A stretch of 11,972 bases of DNA from JBCDBY01 sp039182715 (lineage in GTDB: Bacteria > Planctomycetota > PLA2): positions 1 to 11,972 of the forward strand of contig JBCDBY010000122.1 of assembly GCA_039182715.1 (NCBI GenBank), in the 5' to 3' direction. The position numbers and the translations under genes were made by a program. The notes under the pieces were generated by a model. The model ran no database searches, was not told the DNA's origin, and saw only the letters and a list, made by a program, of their open reading frames with translations. How positions within the stretch are numbered: position 1 is the stretch's first letter; each line of letters opens with the position of its first letter. Below are positions 5,254 to 11,972 of the stretch, piece by piece.

Positions 5254-6892
5254 GCGGGCATGGGTCGTGCTTCTGCTCCTCGCCACCGTCGCGTCGGCCC
5301 AGACCGCGGATCAGGTGACCGAGCGCGCCCCGGGCCTGAAGAAGATTCTCGACGCGCTGCTCTATCCGGAGAACGCGCCGGCGCGCTCGATCGTGCTGCT
5401 GGTCGATCCCACGCCGTCGCTCAAGACGGCGCGCTTCGCGGACGTGCTGGACGAGCTGCTCCGCACGCGCCGCGCGCGCACGCCCCGCCCGCGGCTCGGA
5501 CTGGTCGTGCTCGGCGTGCCGGACGCGACGCAGCCGGTCGGCACCACGCCGAAGGAGATCGTGCGCGCGCTGCGCGGTCCTCTGCTCGCGCCGCGACTCG
5601 AGGTGCGCAACGTGTACGGCGCCATCCGCGAGCAGCTCAAGGGGCTGAAGGCGCAGGAGGGCCGCCGCGAGATCGTGCTCGTCTCGCTGGAGAACGGCGA
5701 TCTCGAGGACGAGGTCGAGAAGACCGCGGCGCTCGCCGCCAAGGCGAAGGTCGTCGTGCACGCCGTCGCGCGCGAGGCGTTCATCTCGGACAGCTACTGG
5801 ATGACGAACACGCCGCCGCCGGCCATCGAGCACGAGCTCCGCGGGGCCGATGGCGCGTTCATCGACCTGCCGTGGGGCTGGCTCTTCCAGCGCACGCGCG
5901 TGACCGAATGCGCGCCGAGCGGTCACGCGATGTACGGCATCAGCCGGCTGGCGACGGTGACGGGCGGCCGCGTGTTCGTCTGGTACCCGGCGCGCGGCAG
6001 GCACAAGTGCCAGGTTTGGGGCGCCTGCGAGTTCTGTCCCGGCGACCACATTCCGCCCTTCGAGGCGTTTCGCGCGCAACGCGTGCGCGCCCTCGCGCCC
6101 CCGGTCGGTTCGCGCAAGGAGGTGTTCGCCGCCATGGCCAAGGACGACCTCTACAAGGCGGTGCTGGCCGCCTGGGAGGCGTCGGCCGACGCGGGGTTGC
6201 TGCGCATGCACCCCTCCGTGCGTCGACTCGGCGGCCGGCTCGTGACGCAGGAGAAGGAATCGCGCGCGTACCAGTCGTCCGATCTCCGCGACTGGCGCCG
6301 TTTCGGCTCCGCCGCGACCAAGCGCGCCAAGGCGGCGGAGCGCATCGCGCGCAAACTCAAGAAGGCGATCGAGGAGACGAAGGGCAGCCTGCGCTCGCGC
6401 GCCATCGCGGAGCTGACCTACGTCATGCTGCGCGTCACGCGCGTCAACCTGCTGATCGGCATCGCCTACTGCAGGGAGATCGCGGCGGATCAGTTCGACC
6501 CCAGGAAGGCGAAGCGGTTCCCGCCGCCGGAGCAGCCGCTGATCCCCGCCGACTACGAGGTGACCGGACTCTACTGGCGTACGCTCACGCTCTGTCACGG
6601 CATCGCGCCGTTCGCCCGCGTGCACTTTCCGGGAGGCCCGAAGGTGCGCGCGGAGATCGAGGCGCTCGACGGCGTTTTCAAGGAGTTCTATCGCCGCAAC
6701 GCCTTCACACCGCTGGCGTCTTCGCTCGGCCGCATGGGGCTCGCCGTGTTCTTCCCCATCGGACGGGGCAAGGGCGGCAGCGCGCGCCCGCGGACACCCG
6801 CGGCGACTCCGAGCAACACCGTCACGACGCGTCCCGCACGCGGCGGCGGAACCTCGGGCGGGAGTGACGTGCCCACGAGCGGAGGCGGGTAG
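5252..6892 (+). CDS. Secreted vWA-like domain protein with a Cys cluster
   Basis: The product is 546 residues. A signal peptide, MRAWVVLLLLATVASAQ, with likely cleavage near AQ/T, points to export. Residues 45-175 look like a von Willebrand factor A fold: a beta strand leading into DPTPS (52-56, a DxTxS form of the metal-ion-dependent adhesion site), a second strand LGLVVLGV, and REIVLVSLENGD (139-150), where a usual TDG is altered to ENGD. The metal site may therefore be incomplete. A region I do not recognise follows, with C220 and the cluster C253-x5-C259-x2-C262 (KCQVWGACEFCPGDH), suited to disulfides or metal binding. Residues 290-500 are mainly helical and basic. The tail (about 505-546) is Gly/Thr/Pro-rich and disordered. 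The HEAT-repeat gene starts inside its stop codon, so the two proteins probably work together. Its biological role is unknown. Confidence 0.8.
   Translation: MRAWVVLLLLATVASAQTADQVTERAPGLKKILDALLYPENAPARSIVLLVDPTPSLKTARFADVLDELLRTRRARTPRPRLGLVVLGVPDATQPVGTTPKEIVRALRGPLLAPRLEVRNVYGAIREQLKGLKAQEGRREIVLVSLENGDLEDEVEKTAALAAKAKVVVHAVAREAFISDSYWMTNTPPPAIEHELRGADGAFIDLPWGWLFQRTRVTECAPSGHAMYGISRLATVTGGRVFVWYPARGRHKCQVWGACEFCPGDHIPPFEAFRAQRVRALAPPVGSRKEVFAAMAKDDLYKAVLAAWEASADAGLLRMHPSVRRLGGRLVTQEKESRAYQSSDLRDWRRFGSAATKRAKAAERIARKLKKAIEETKGSLRSRAIAELTYVMLRVTRVNLLIGIAYCREIAADQFDPRKAKRFPPPEQPLIPADYEVTGLYWRTLTLCHGIAPFARVHFPGGPKVRAEIEALDGVFKEFYRRNAFTPLASSLGRMGLAVFFPIGRGKGGSARPRTPAATPSNTVTTRPARGGGTSGGSDVPTSGGG
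6881..6885 (+). promoter_or_regulatory. Shine-Dalgarno for the coupled HEAT-repeat gene
   Basis: GGAGG lies six bases before the GTG at 6892, inside the last codons of the vWA gene. The upstream TAG and this GTG share one base (TAGTG), a typical translational-coupling junction. This supports the GTG as the true start. Confidence 0.75.
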
Positions 6893-8184
6893 TGGTTCTC
6901 GCGCTCGTGCTCCTGCTGGCGGCGCCCTCGGAACTCGACCAGCTCATCGCGCAGATGGGCACCAACCAGCACTACGCCGCCTACGCGAAGATCGTCGCGC
7001 TGCGATCGCCCAAAGCGGCGCGAAAGGTCGAGAAGGCGATTGCGGGCTGGTCGCCGCCGGCCCAGGGCCTGGGCCTGTTGATCGTCGCGCAGCTTCCGCC
7101 GCGCACGTCGAACCCATCGCTGCGTCGGATGCTTCGGAGCGAAGACATCCACGTCCGCCTCGGCGCCGCCGTGTTCCTCTACCAGCGCGGCGAAAAGGAG
7201 ATGCTGGAACGCATCACCGAGTCGCTGCGCGCGGGCGCCTCCGACGAAGCCAAACTGGCGGCGATGGTGGCGCGCGTGCGCTCCCTGAAAAACGACGCGG
7301 TCTACGCCGCGTGGCAGACCCACCTCACGCCGGAACGAAGCGAGTACAACCTCATGATCTGGCTGCGCGCGATGAGCGACGAGGGGTACACCGGCGCGCG
7401 CAAGGAGGCGATGGCGCTCGTGAGTCGCGACAAGCGGCCCACCGTGCGCGCCGTCGCGAGCGCCTATCTCGTGCGCGCCGGCGATCGTCTCTTCGAGCCG
7501 TTCCTCGTCAAGACGGTCCGATCCGGCGCGCTGAGCGCGCCCGCCTGGAATCGGGTGACGGGCATCCTCGCCGACGCCGGTCGCTACCCCGACTCGCTCT
7601 GTGCGGCGATCGTCGAGCAGCTGCCGAAGGAAGAGAACGAGATTTCGATCCAGCTCATGATCGACGTGCTCGTCGAGGCGCGCTACCAGGCGGCGCAGGA
7701 GGCGCTGGGCACCCTGCTCACGCACGAGAAGGCGGATATCGCGGAGAAGGCCATGAGTGCGCTCGCCGCGCTGGGTGCCCAGCCGGAGTCCGCTTCGCTG
7801 CACAAGATGCTGGCGGGCCCGGACGCGCGGCGCCGCCTGGCCGCGGCGAAGGTGCTGCGCCGCATGGACGACGAGGCGGGCTTCCCGGTCGTCCTCGAAC
7901 TCGCGGCCCGCCACAAGTCGTGGGAGATCCGCCGCGATGCGTGCGCCGCGCTGGGCGACTACCGCAAGCCGGAAGCGGTTCCCGTGCTGCTCGACAAGCT
8001 CGAGGACGCCCATGCGCTCGTGCGGCTGCGCGCCGTCATCGCGCTGTCGGTCACCTGGCAGACGCTGTTCCCCTTCCGCCGCTTCAACCTCTGGGGCACG
8101 GGATACAACGTCCAGAAGCCGAGCCCCGAAGCGGTGGCGAAGATCCGCGCGTGGTGGGAAAAGCACCGCGAAGCGGGGTGGTAG
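6892..8184 (+). CDS. Secreted HEAT-repeat protein
   Basis: The product is 430 residues starting at GTG. A short hydrophobic N-terminus (VLALVLLLAAP) acts as a signal peptide or anchor, so the protein is probably exported. The rest is a helical solenoid of HEAT-type repeats with the usual D..VR..A..AL pattern. Clear units are DIHVRLGAAVFLYQRGE (about 85-101), RPTVRAVASAYLVRAGD (about 183-199), DIAEKAMSALAALGAQPES, DARRRLAAAKVLRRMDDEAG and SWEIRRDACAALGDYRKPEA, followed by ALVRLRAVIALSV. Such solenoids are protein-binding scaffolds; no catalytic motif is seen. The C-terminus (FPFRRFNLWGTGYNVQKPSPEAV, split around residues 385-410) departs from the repeat. Overlap with the upstream vWA gene by one base and a good Shine-Dalgarno point to equal, coupled production. 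The partner and process are unknown. The gene converges on the pseudokinase gene with 20 bp between stops. Confidence 0.82.
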   Translation: MVLALVLLLAAPSELDQLIAQMGTNQHYAAYAKIVALRSPKAARKVEKAIAGWSPPAQGLGLLIVAQLPPRTSNPSLRRMLRSEDIHVRLGAAVFLYQRGEKEMLERITESLRAGASDEAKLAAMVARVRSLKNDAVYAAWQTHLTPERSEYNLMIWLRAMSDEGYTGARKEAMALVSRDKRPTVRAVASAYLVRAGDRLFEPFLVKTVRSGALSAPAWNRVTGILADAGRYPDSLCAAIVEQLPKEENEISIQLMIDVLVEARYQAAQEALGTLLTHEKADIAEKAMSALAALGAQPESASLHKMLAGPDARRRLAAAKVLRRMDDEAGFPVVLELAARHKSWEIRRDACAALGDYRKPEAVPVLLDKLEDAHALVRLRAVIALSVTWQTLFPFRRFNLWGTGYNVQKPSPEAVAKIRAWWEKHREAGW

Positions 8185-8204
8185 CCGAAGTCCCGATTGG
8201 CCAC

Positions 8205-11200
8205 CTACTCCACGACCAGCTTCGGATCCCCCAGCGGCCCCGCGTGCACCTCGTCCGGGCCGCTGTCCACGTGCTTGCCGTTCTGCAGCAGGTCGAAGCG
8301 GTAGTGCACGATCGTCTTGCCGTCCTCCGGCAGGAAACGACGCGGACGGAACGCGCGCGTGTAGCGCGTGCCGCGTGAGATGCGCAGCTCGTCGATGCGC
8401 CCGATGAAGCCGTCCCGCACGAGACCGCCTTCGTCGAGCGCGCGGGCGCCGATGAGCAGCGAGCCCTTGCCCGGGACCAGTCCGACGCGCGCGTCGATCG
8501 TCCCCTGGTGCCGCCCGTCGAGATAGAAGCGGAATTTGCGTCCGTCGCTCACGCACGCGTAGTGGTGCCACTCGATCGGCTTGCGCATCTTCTTGGCGAC
8601 GATCGCCATCGGGCCCTCGTTCTTGAGGAAGAGCTGCATGTGCGGCAGCGCCTCCTCCGTGCTCGCCCAGACCAGCTGGAACCCACGCTCCGAACCGCGG
8701 CTCACGAACACGGCGGGATCGATCGCGGGCGTGCCCTGCGCCCAGAACTCGAGCGTGAACGCACCGCGAAGCGGCTCCAGCGGCACGCGCACCGCGCTCC
8801 GTCCATCGAGCAGCAGGGAGCGGTTGACGACCAGCAGCGGCAGCTTGAGCTTCGCGACGTTGCCCGCGAGATCGGTCGCGACGACGTGCGTGTGCGTGCG
8901 TCCCGCCTCCAGCTCGGTCACGAAGGTCGCCGTCCGTCCAGGCTCGTCCTTGGACTGCGAGAAGGAAGAGATCTGCAGCAGATCCTCATCGGCCGAGAAC
9001 GTGACGCGCTGGATCCCGACGCCGCGCTCGCGCGGCCCGTCGATCGTCACGCGCGGCGGCGTCCGATCGACGCGGATGCGCTTGCGCCATTCCGACCGAT
9101 TGCCGTAGGCGTCCTTCGCCACGACGTGAAAGTCGAAGACGCCCTCGGGCAGCGGCACCTCCACGCGCCCCGGTTCGATCGCGCGGTTGTTCAGGAAGAG
9201 CTCGTCATCCGCCTCGATCTCGAGAACCGCCTTCGCGTCGCGCGTGAGTTCGGCGACGCGCGTGCGCACGGAGAGACCCGGCGTGGCGCGATGGCCCGAG
9301 AGCTCGAGCCGCGTCTCGATCGCGTTGCCCGCCTCGTCGACCACGCGCAGCCGCACGCGCCGCTCGCCCTGGTGCGCGGGCAGGAGCCAGGTCTGATTCT
9401 CGACGCGGCCTTCGGACGGTTCGAACACGAGCCGCGTCGCGTCCTCGACCTGCAGCGGCAGCCGCAGCTCGCCCGCGTCCATCTCCGGCGCGCCGTAGAG
9501 CAGGCGTCCGCGCGCGTCGCGTCGCGCCCATAACACGCGGAGCTGCGGCCGCGTCGGATCGTGGACGCACTCGACCTCGGCGGTGCGCTCGACGCCGGTC
9601 GGACCGCGCGCCACCACGGTGACCGTGCGCCTGTCCTCAACGCGCACGGTCGATTCGAAACGACCGTCACCCGCCAGGGGAGCGTCGACGCCGTCCACCA
9701 CCACCGCCGCTCCCGGGCCGCGCACGCGGCCGCGCACGACGACCTCCCGGCTGTTCGAAACGACGCGCCGCGCATCGAGCAGCAGGTCCGGCGCGGAGTC
9801 GTCAACGGTCACCCGCACCGACCGCTCGCTGCGGTTTCCGGCCGCGTCGACCGCGGTCACGGCAAGCTCGTGACGCCCGTTCGGAAGCGTGAGGCGCAGG
9901 ACGGCCGCACCATCGCGCCACGGCACGTCCTGCCCGTGAATGCGCACGGTCGCCGCCGGGTGCGCATCGGTGACGCGCACGCGCACGGCGATCCCGCCCT
10001 GGCGCTGCATGAGGCCGTCGGCCGGTTCCTCGATCGCGAGCTCCGGCGCCGTGCGGTCGATCGTGACGGCGACATCCCCGACGCGCGCGTTGCCGGCGCG
10101 ATCCTCGAGCCGGTACGCGATGCGATGCTCACCGGGCGGACGCGCCACCACGATCGGGCTCGCGAAGTCGACCACCTGGCCGTCGATCCAGACGGAGCGC
10201 AGTTCGACGTCGCCCGGCTGCACCTGCACGCTCGCCTCGCGTGCGATCGGCGCCGCGTGCACGCGCACGTTGCGAAGCCGCGCTTCGCCCGCGGCGCGCA
10301 GTCGCTCCCAGTGCGCCTGCCGCCCCGATTCGGGATCGATCGACTGCGCGCGCGCCAACAGCACCTGCGCCGCGTAGGCGTCGCCGCTCGCCTCGAGTCG
10401 ATTGGCCTCGCCCTCGAGCGCGCTCGCCAGCGGCGCCCCGCCCTCGTCCGCCTGCTCGAGCAACGCGATCGCCTCGGCATAGCGACGCTGCTCGATGAGC
10501 TGCCACGCCTGCTGCCGGGGCGTCTCCTCCGCGCGGTCGGGACGCGCGAGCTGAAACGTCAGCACGACCAGCAGCACCAGCGCGGCCACCGCGGCGACCG
10601 CCGCGCGACGCCGCGGCGCAGGCACGCTGAAACGAGGCTGGACCGGGCGATCCGCCGGCTCGCGCGCGAGCAGTCCGAGGACCGTCTCGGCCATGGGTGC
10701 CGGGACGTCGTCCGGCAGCGGCTTGGGCTCCGTCGCGTGTCCCCCTTCGAGAAAGGGCGCCTCTCCCCGAAGCAGGAAGTAGACGAGCGCGCCGAGCGCG
10801 TAGCGGTCGGCAGCGGGCGACAGCTCCTGCTCCGGCGCGGTGTAGGGCGACTTCGGCAGTTCGAGCGACGCGGCCAGCCCGATCTCGAGGATGCGCACCG
10901 AGTGATCGGACTCGATGAAGACGTTGCGCGGCGACAGGTCGCCGTGCACCAGTCCCGCGGCGTGCGCGCGCGCGAGCGCCGCCGCCAGCGCGTCGCCGAT
11001 GCGCGCGGTCTCCGTCGGCCCGAGACAACCGCGCGGCTGGCGGCGCACGTACTGCGCGAGGTCGACCCCGTCGGGCGTCGCCCAGCGAGCATGCAGCAGC
11101 CCCTCCGCCTGCCCCTTGCCGAGCAGCGGCGCGAAGGTGGGATCGGCAAAGCGCTCCATGCGCTCCAGGGCGTTCGTCGCCCGGCGCAGGGTGCCCGGTT

Positions 11201-11678
11201 CCGCGGTGGCGGCGGGCGAAAGCACGGTGAGCTCCACGCGTTTGCTCTCGCGGCTGTCGAGCACGGCGTACACGCGGCCGAATCCGCCGCGCCGCACGAC
11301 GCGCAGCACGCGGAACCGACCCGCGAACTCCGCGCCCTCGTCCAGCTCGAATTCGCCGAAGATGCGCGGCCCCTTGCCGTGCGTCAGCGCATCGTCGTAC
11401 GCCTCGCGGCGCAGCGGATCGAGCAGCGTCCGCCGCGCCTCGCGCGTCCGTTCGAGCAATTCGCGCCGCACGTGCTCCAGCTCCGGCGGACCCTTCGGGG
11501 CCGCCCGCAGCGCGCGCTTGCGGTCGCGCCCCGCGCGCCGCACCTTTTCCTCGTTGCGCTCGAAGAAGGGCAGGCCGAGCAGCGTGTAGTGGTCGGGGTG
11601 GCGCTGGTCCGGCGGAAGACGCAGGATCTCCCCGAAGAAGTAGTCGTAGGGATCCCGGTTGCGGCGCGCCACGGACAC
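8205..11678 (-). CDS. Receptor-like protein: J-like domain, (pseudo)kinase, TM, TPR-like, Ig-like repeats, LamG-like domain
   Basis: The product is 1157 residues from GTG 11678; a second in-frame GTG at 11672 is possible. In order it has a J-domain-like module typical of planctomycete kinases (about 8-100: HPDHYTLLGLPFFERNEEKV ... RRTLLDPLRREAYDDAL), a Hanks-type kinase fold (about 121-350), basic RRR then one membrane helix (359-377), a TPR-like helical stretch (about 385-465), about six Ig-like modules (470-950) marked by DxxGN at 526, 611, 781, 856 and 936, and a LamG/concanavalin-like domain (about 953-1125: LEFWAQG, WHHYACVSDG, FYLDGRHQG, IGRIDELRIS). In the kinase, the catalytic-loop D247 and N252 (HGDLSPRN) and APE (281-283) remain. 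However, the beta-3 Lys is T151 (VELTVL), DFG is EIG (265-267) and the helix-C Glu is not evident, so it is probably a pseudokinase. Positive charges before the helix put the kinase inside and the ectodomain outside. Confidence 0.87.
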   Translation of the reverse strand: MSVARRNRDPYDYFFGEILRLPPDQRHPDHYTLLGLPFFERNEEKVRRAGRDRKRALRAAPKGPPELEHVRRELLERTREARRTLLDPLRREAYDDALTHGKGPRIFGEFELDEGAEFAGRFRVLRVVRRGGFGRVYAVLDSRESKRVELTVLSPAATAEPGTLRRATNALERMERFADPTFAPLLGKGQAEGLLHARWATPDGVDLAQYVRRQPRGCLGPTETARIGDALAAALARAHAAGLVHGDLSPRNVFIESDHSVRILEIGLAASLELPKSPYTAPEQELSPAADRYALGALVYFLLRGEAPFLEGGHATEPKPLPDDVPAPMAETVLGLLAREPADRPVQPRFSVPAPRRRAAVAAVAALVLLVVLTFQLARPDRAEETPRQQAWQLIEQRRYAEAIALLEQADEGGAPLASALEGEANRLEASGDAYAAQVLLARAQSIDPESGRQAHWERLRAAGEARLRNVRVHAAPIAREASVQVQPGDVELRSVWIDGQVVDFASPIVVARPPGEHRIAYRLEDRAGNARVGDVAVTIDRTAPELAIEEPADGLMQRQGGIAVRVRVTDAHPAATVRIHGQDVPWRDGAAVLRLTLPNGRHELAVTAVDAAGNRSERSVRVTVDDSAPDLLLDARRVVSNSREVVVRGRVRGPGAAVVVDGVDAPLAGDGRFESTVRVEDRRTVTVVARGPTGVERTAEVECVHDPTRPQLRVLWARRDARGRLLYGAPEMDAGELRLPLQVEDATRLVFEPSEGRVENQTWLLPAHQGERRVRLRVVDEAGNAIETRLELSGHRATPGLSVRTRVAELTRDAKAVLEIEADDELFLNNRAIEPGRVEVPLPEGVFDFHVVAKDAYGNRSEWRKRIRVDRTPPRVTIDGPRERGVGIQRVTFSADEDLLQISSFSQSKDEPGRTATFVTELEAGRTHTHVVATDLAGNVAKLKLPLLVVNRSLLLDGRSAVRVPLEPLRGAFTLEFWAQGTPAIDPAVFVSRGSERGFQLVWASTEEALPHMQLFLKNEGPMAIVAKKMRKPIEWHHYACVSDGRKFRFYLDGRHQGTIDARVGLVPGKGSLLIGARALDEGGLVRDGFIGRIDELRISRGTRYTRAFRPRRFLPEDGKTIVHYRFDLLQNGKHVDSGPDEVHAGPLGDPKLVVE

Positions 11679-11698
11679 AGAATTTATAACGGGAGCCG
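11679..11698. promoter_or_regulatory. Putative divergent promoter between the pseudokinase gene and comB
   Basis: Only 20 bp separate the two start codons, and they hold the AT-rich patch AATTTATAA (11681-11689), an island in very GC-rich surroundings. Plus strand: TATAAC (11685-11690), then 8 bases to the comB ATG. Minus strand: TATAAA (11688-11683), then 4 bases to GTG 11678 or 10 bases to GTG 11672. A GGGAG is 3 bases before the comB ATG, too close for a normal Shine-Dalgarno. Transcripts in both directions would have little or no leader. No convincing -35 is present on either strand. Confidence 0.45.
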
Positions 11699-11972
11699 AT
11701 GCGGGTCCGAATCGAATGGGGACTGGAGAACGCGGAACGGGCCATCGAGGCCGGCGCCCAGGTGCTCGTCGTGGTCGATGTGCTCAGTTTCTGCACCACC
11801 GTGGCCACCGCGGTCGGGCGGGGCGGAGCGATCGTCCCCTACCGCTTCGATCGCCCGCCGCCGGGCGATCTTCCGGTGGCCGCACGGCGCGGCCCCCCCG
11901 GCCGCGACAGCCACACGCCGCGCTCGTTCGACACGATGCGGGCCGGCGAAACGGTGGGCCTGGCCTCCCCCC
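11699..11972 (+). CDS. comB: ComB-type 2-phosphosulfolactate phosphatase, N-terminal part
   Basis: The ATG at 11699 opens a frame that runs off the right edge; 91 codons are visible of the roughly 230-250 usual for the family. The N-terminus has the family core strand and turn, AQVLVVVDVLSFCTTVATAV (20-39), with D27 and T33/T34 in the conserved acidic/hydroxyl stretch. The following ...HTPRSFDTMRAGETVGLASP matches the family segment that normally ends in SPNG. ComB removes phosphate from 2-phosphosulfolactate, a Mg-dependent step of coenzyme M/sulfolactate synthesis. Many bacteria, including those without methanogenesis, carry homologues whose substrate is untested. The subfamily with VDVLSF instead of VDVLRA is common in bacteria. 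The gene is divergent from the pseudokinase gene across 20 bp and may share its promoter region. Confidence 0.78.
   Translation, partial: MRVRIEWGLENAERAIEAGAQVLVVVDVLSFCTTVATAVGRGGAIVPYRFDRPPPGDLPVAARRGPPGRDSHTPRSFDTMRAGETVGLASP

Noticed and set aside
5201..6625. Long open upstream extension of the flavoprotein frame, antisense to the vWA gene
   Set aside because: The family N-terminus and an AGGA Shine-Dalgarno place the start at 5200; the extension is low-information Arg/Ala-rich shadow sequence.
8177..8205. Short inverted repeat GGTGG...CCACC spanning both stop codons of the HEAT and pseudokinase genes
   Set aside because: The stem is only 5 bp with a 19-base loop and no T-run on either strand; too weak to call a terminator.
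6688..8571. A 627-codon open minus-strand frame
   Set aside because: It is the antisense shadow of the HEAT-repeat gene and part of the next gene, with shadow-like composition and no motifs.
10129..11808. A 559-codon open minus-strand frame over the pseudokinase gene and the start of comB
   Set aside because: It is a +1/-1 shadow of the pseudokinase frame; the conserved J-like and kinase motifs are in the other frame.

Overview
The window is very GC-rich, gene-dense bacterial DNA, most likely from the phylum Planctomycetota, probably from a metagenome-derived genome. The best phylum clue is the large minus-strand gene at 8205-11678. It starts with the short J-domain-like module (pattern DPY..., PPDQRHPDHYTLLGL) that sits in front of many planctomycete Ser/Thr kinases and is followed by a kinase-like domain, a membrane anchor and a huge ectodomain. 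A PEP-CTERM secreted protein and a pair of signal-peptide proteins (vWA-like and HEAT-repeat) fit that assignment. No RNA genes, insertion sequences, CRISPR arrays or phage genes were seen, and the region reads as ordinary chromosome.

Layout. (1) 1-322: the 3' end of a RecQ-type helicase gene (HRDC domain), plus strand. (2) 319-1095: a PEP-CTERM secreted protein, minus strand, convergent with recQ. The two stop codons overlap, and a hairpin plus T-run inside the recQ coding end is placed to terminate the PEP-CTERM transcript. (3) 1268-2101: an EgtC/YafJ-like class II glutamine amidotransferase, minus strand, possibly preceded by a coupled 17-codon leader ORF. (4) 2226-3260: an aldo/keto reductase, plus strand. 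(5) 3257-5200: a minus-strand pair, a dihydrolipoamide dehydrogenase-like flavoprotein followed by an OsmC-like protein, which looks like a small thiol/peroxide redox unit. (6) 5252-8184: a tightly coupled plus-strand pair, a secreted vWA-like protein with a Cys cluster and a secreted HEAT-repeat protein. (7) 8205-11678: the J-like/pseudokinase/TM/Ig-like/LamG-like giant protein, minus strand. (8) 11699-end: the 5' part of a ComB-type 2-phosphosulfolactate phosphatase gene, divergent from the kinase gene across only 20 bp.

Regulatory pattern. Several first genes of transcription units have a -10-like box only 6-8 bases before the start codon, which suggests leaderless transcripts: TATCCT before the leader ORF of the amidotransferase, TATGCT before the aldo/keto reductase, TATCCT before the vWA gene and TATAAC before comB. 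Two of these sites share a 15-base sequence with a single mismatch. By contrast, the downstream gene of the vWA/HEAT pair and the flavoprotein gene have clear Shine-Dalgarno sites.

The items most worth following up are the receptor-like pseudokinase, the leaderless promoter motif with the coupled mini-ORF, the secreted vWA/HEAT pair of unknown role, and a 20-bp tandem direct repeat upstream of the PEP-CTERM gene. All calls come from reading the sequence; no database search was run.
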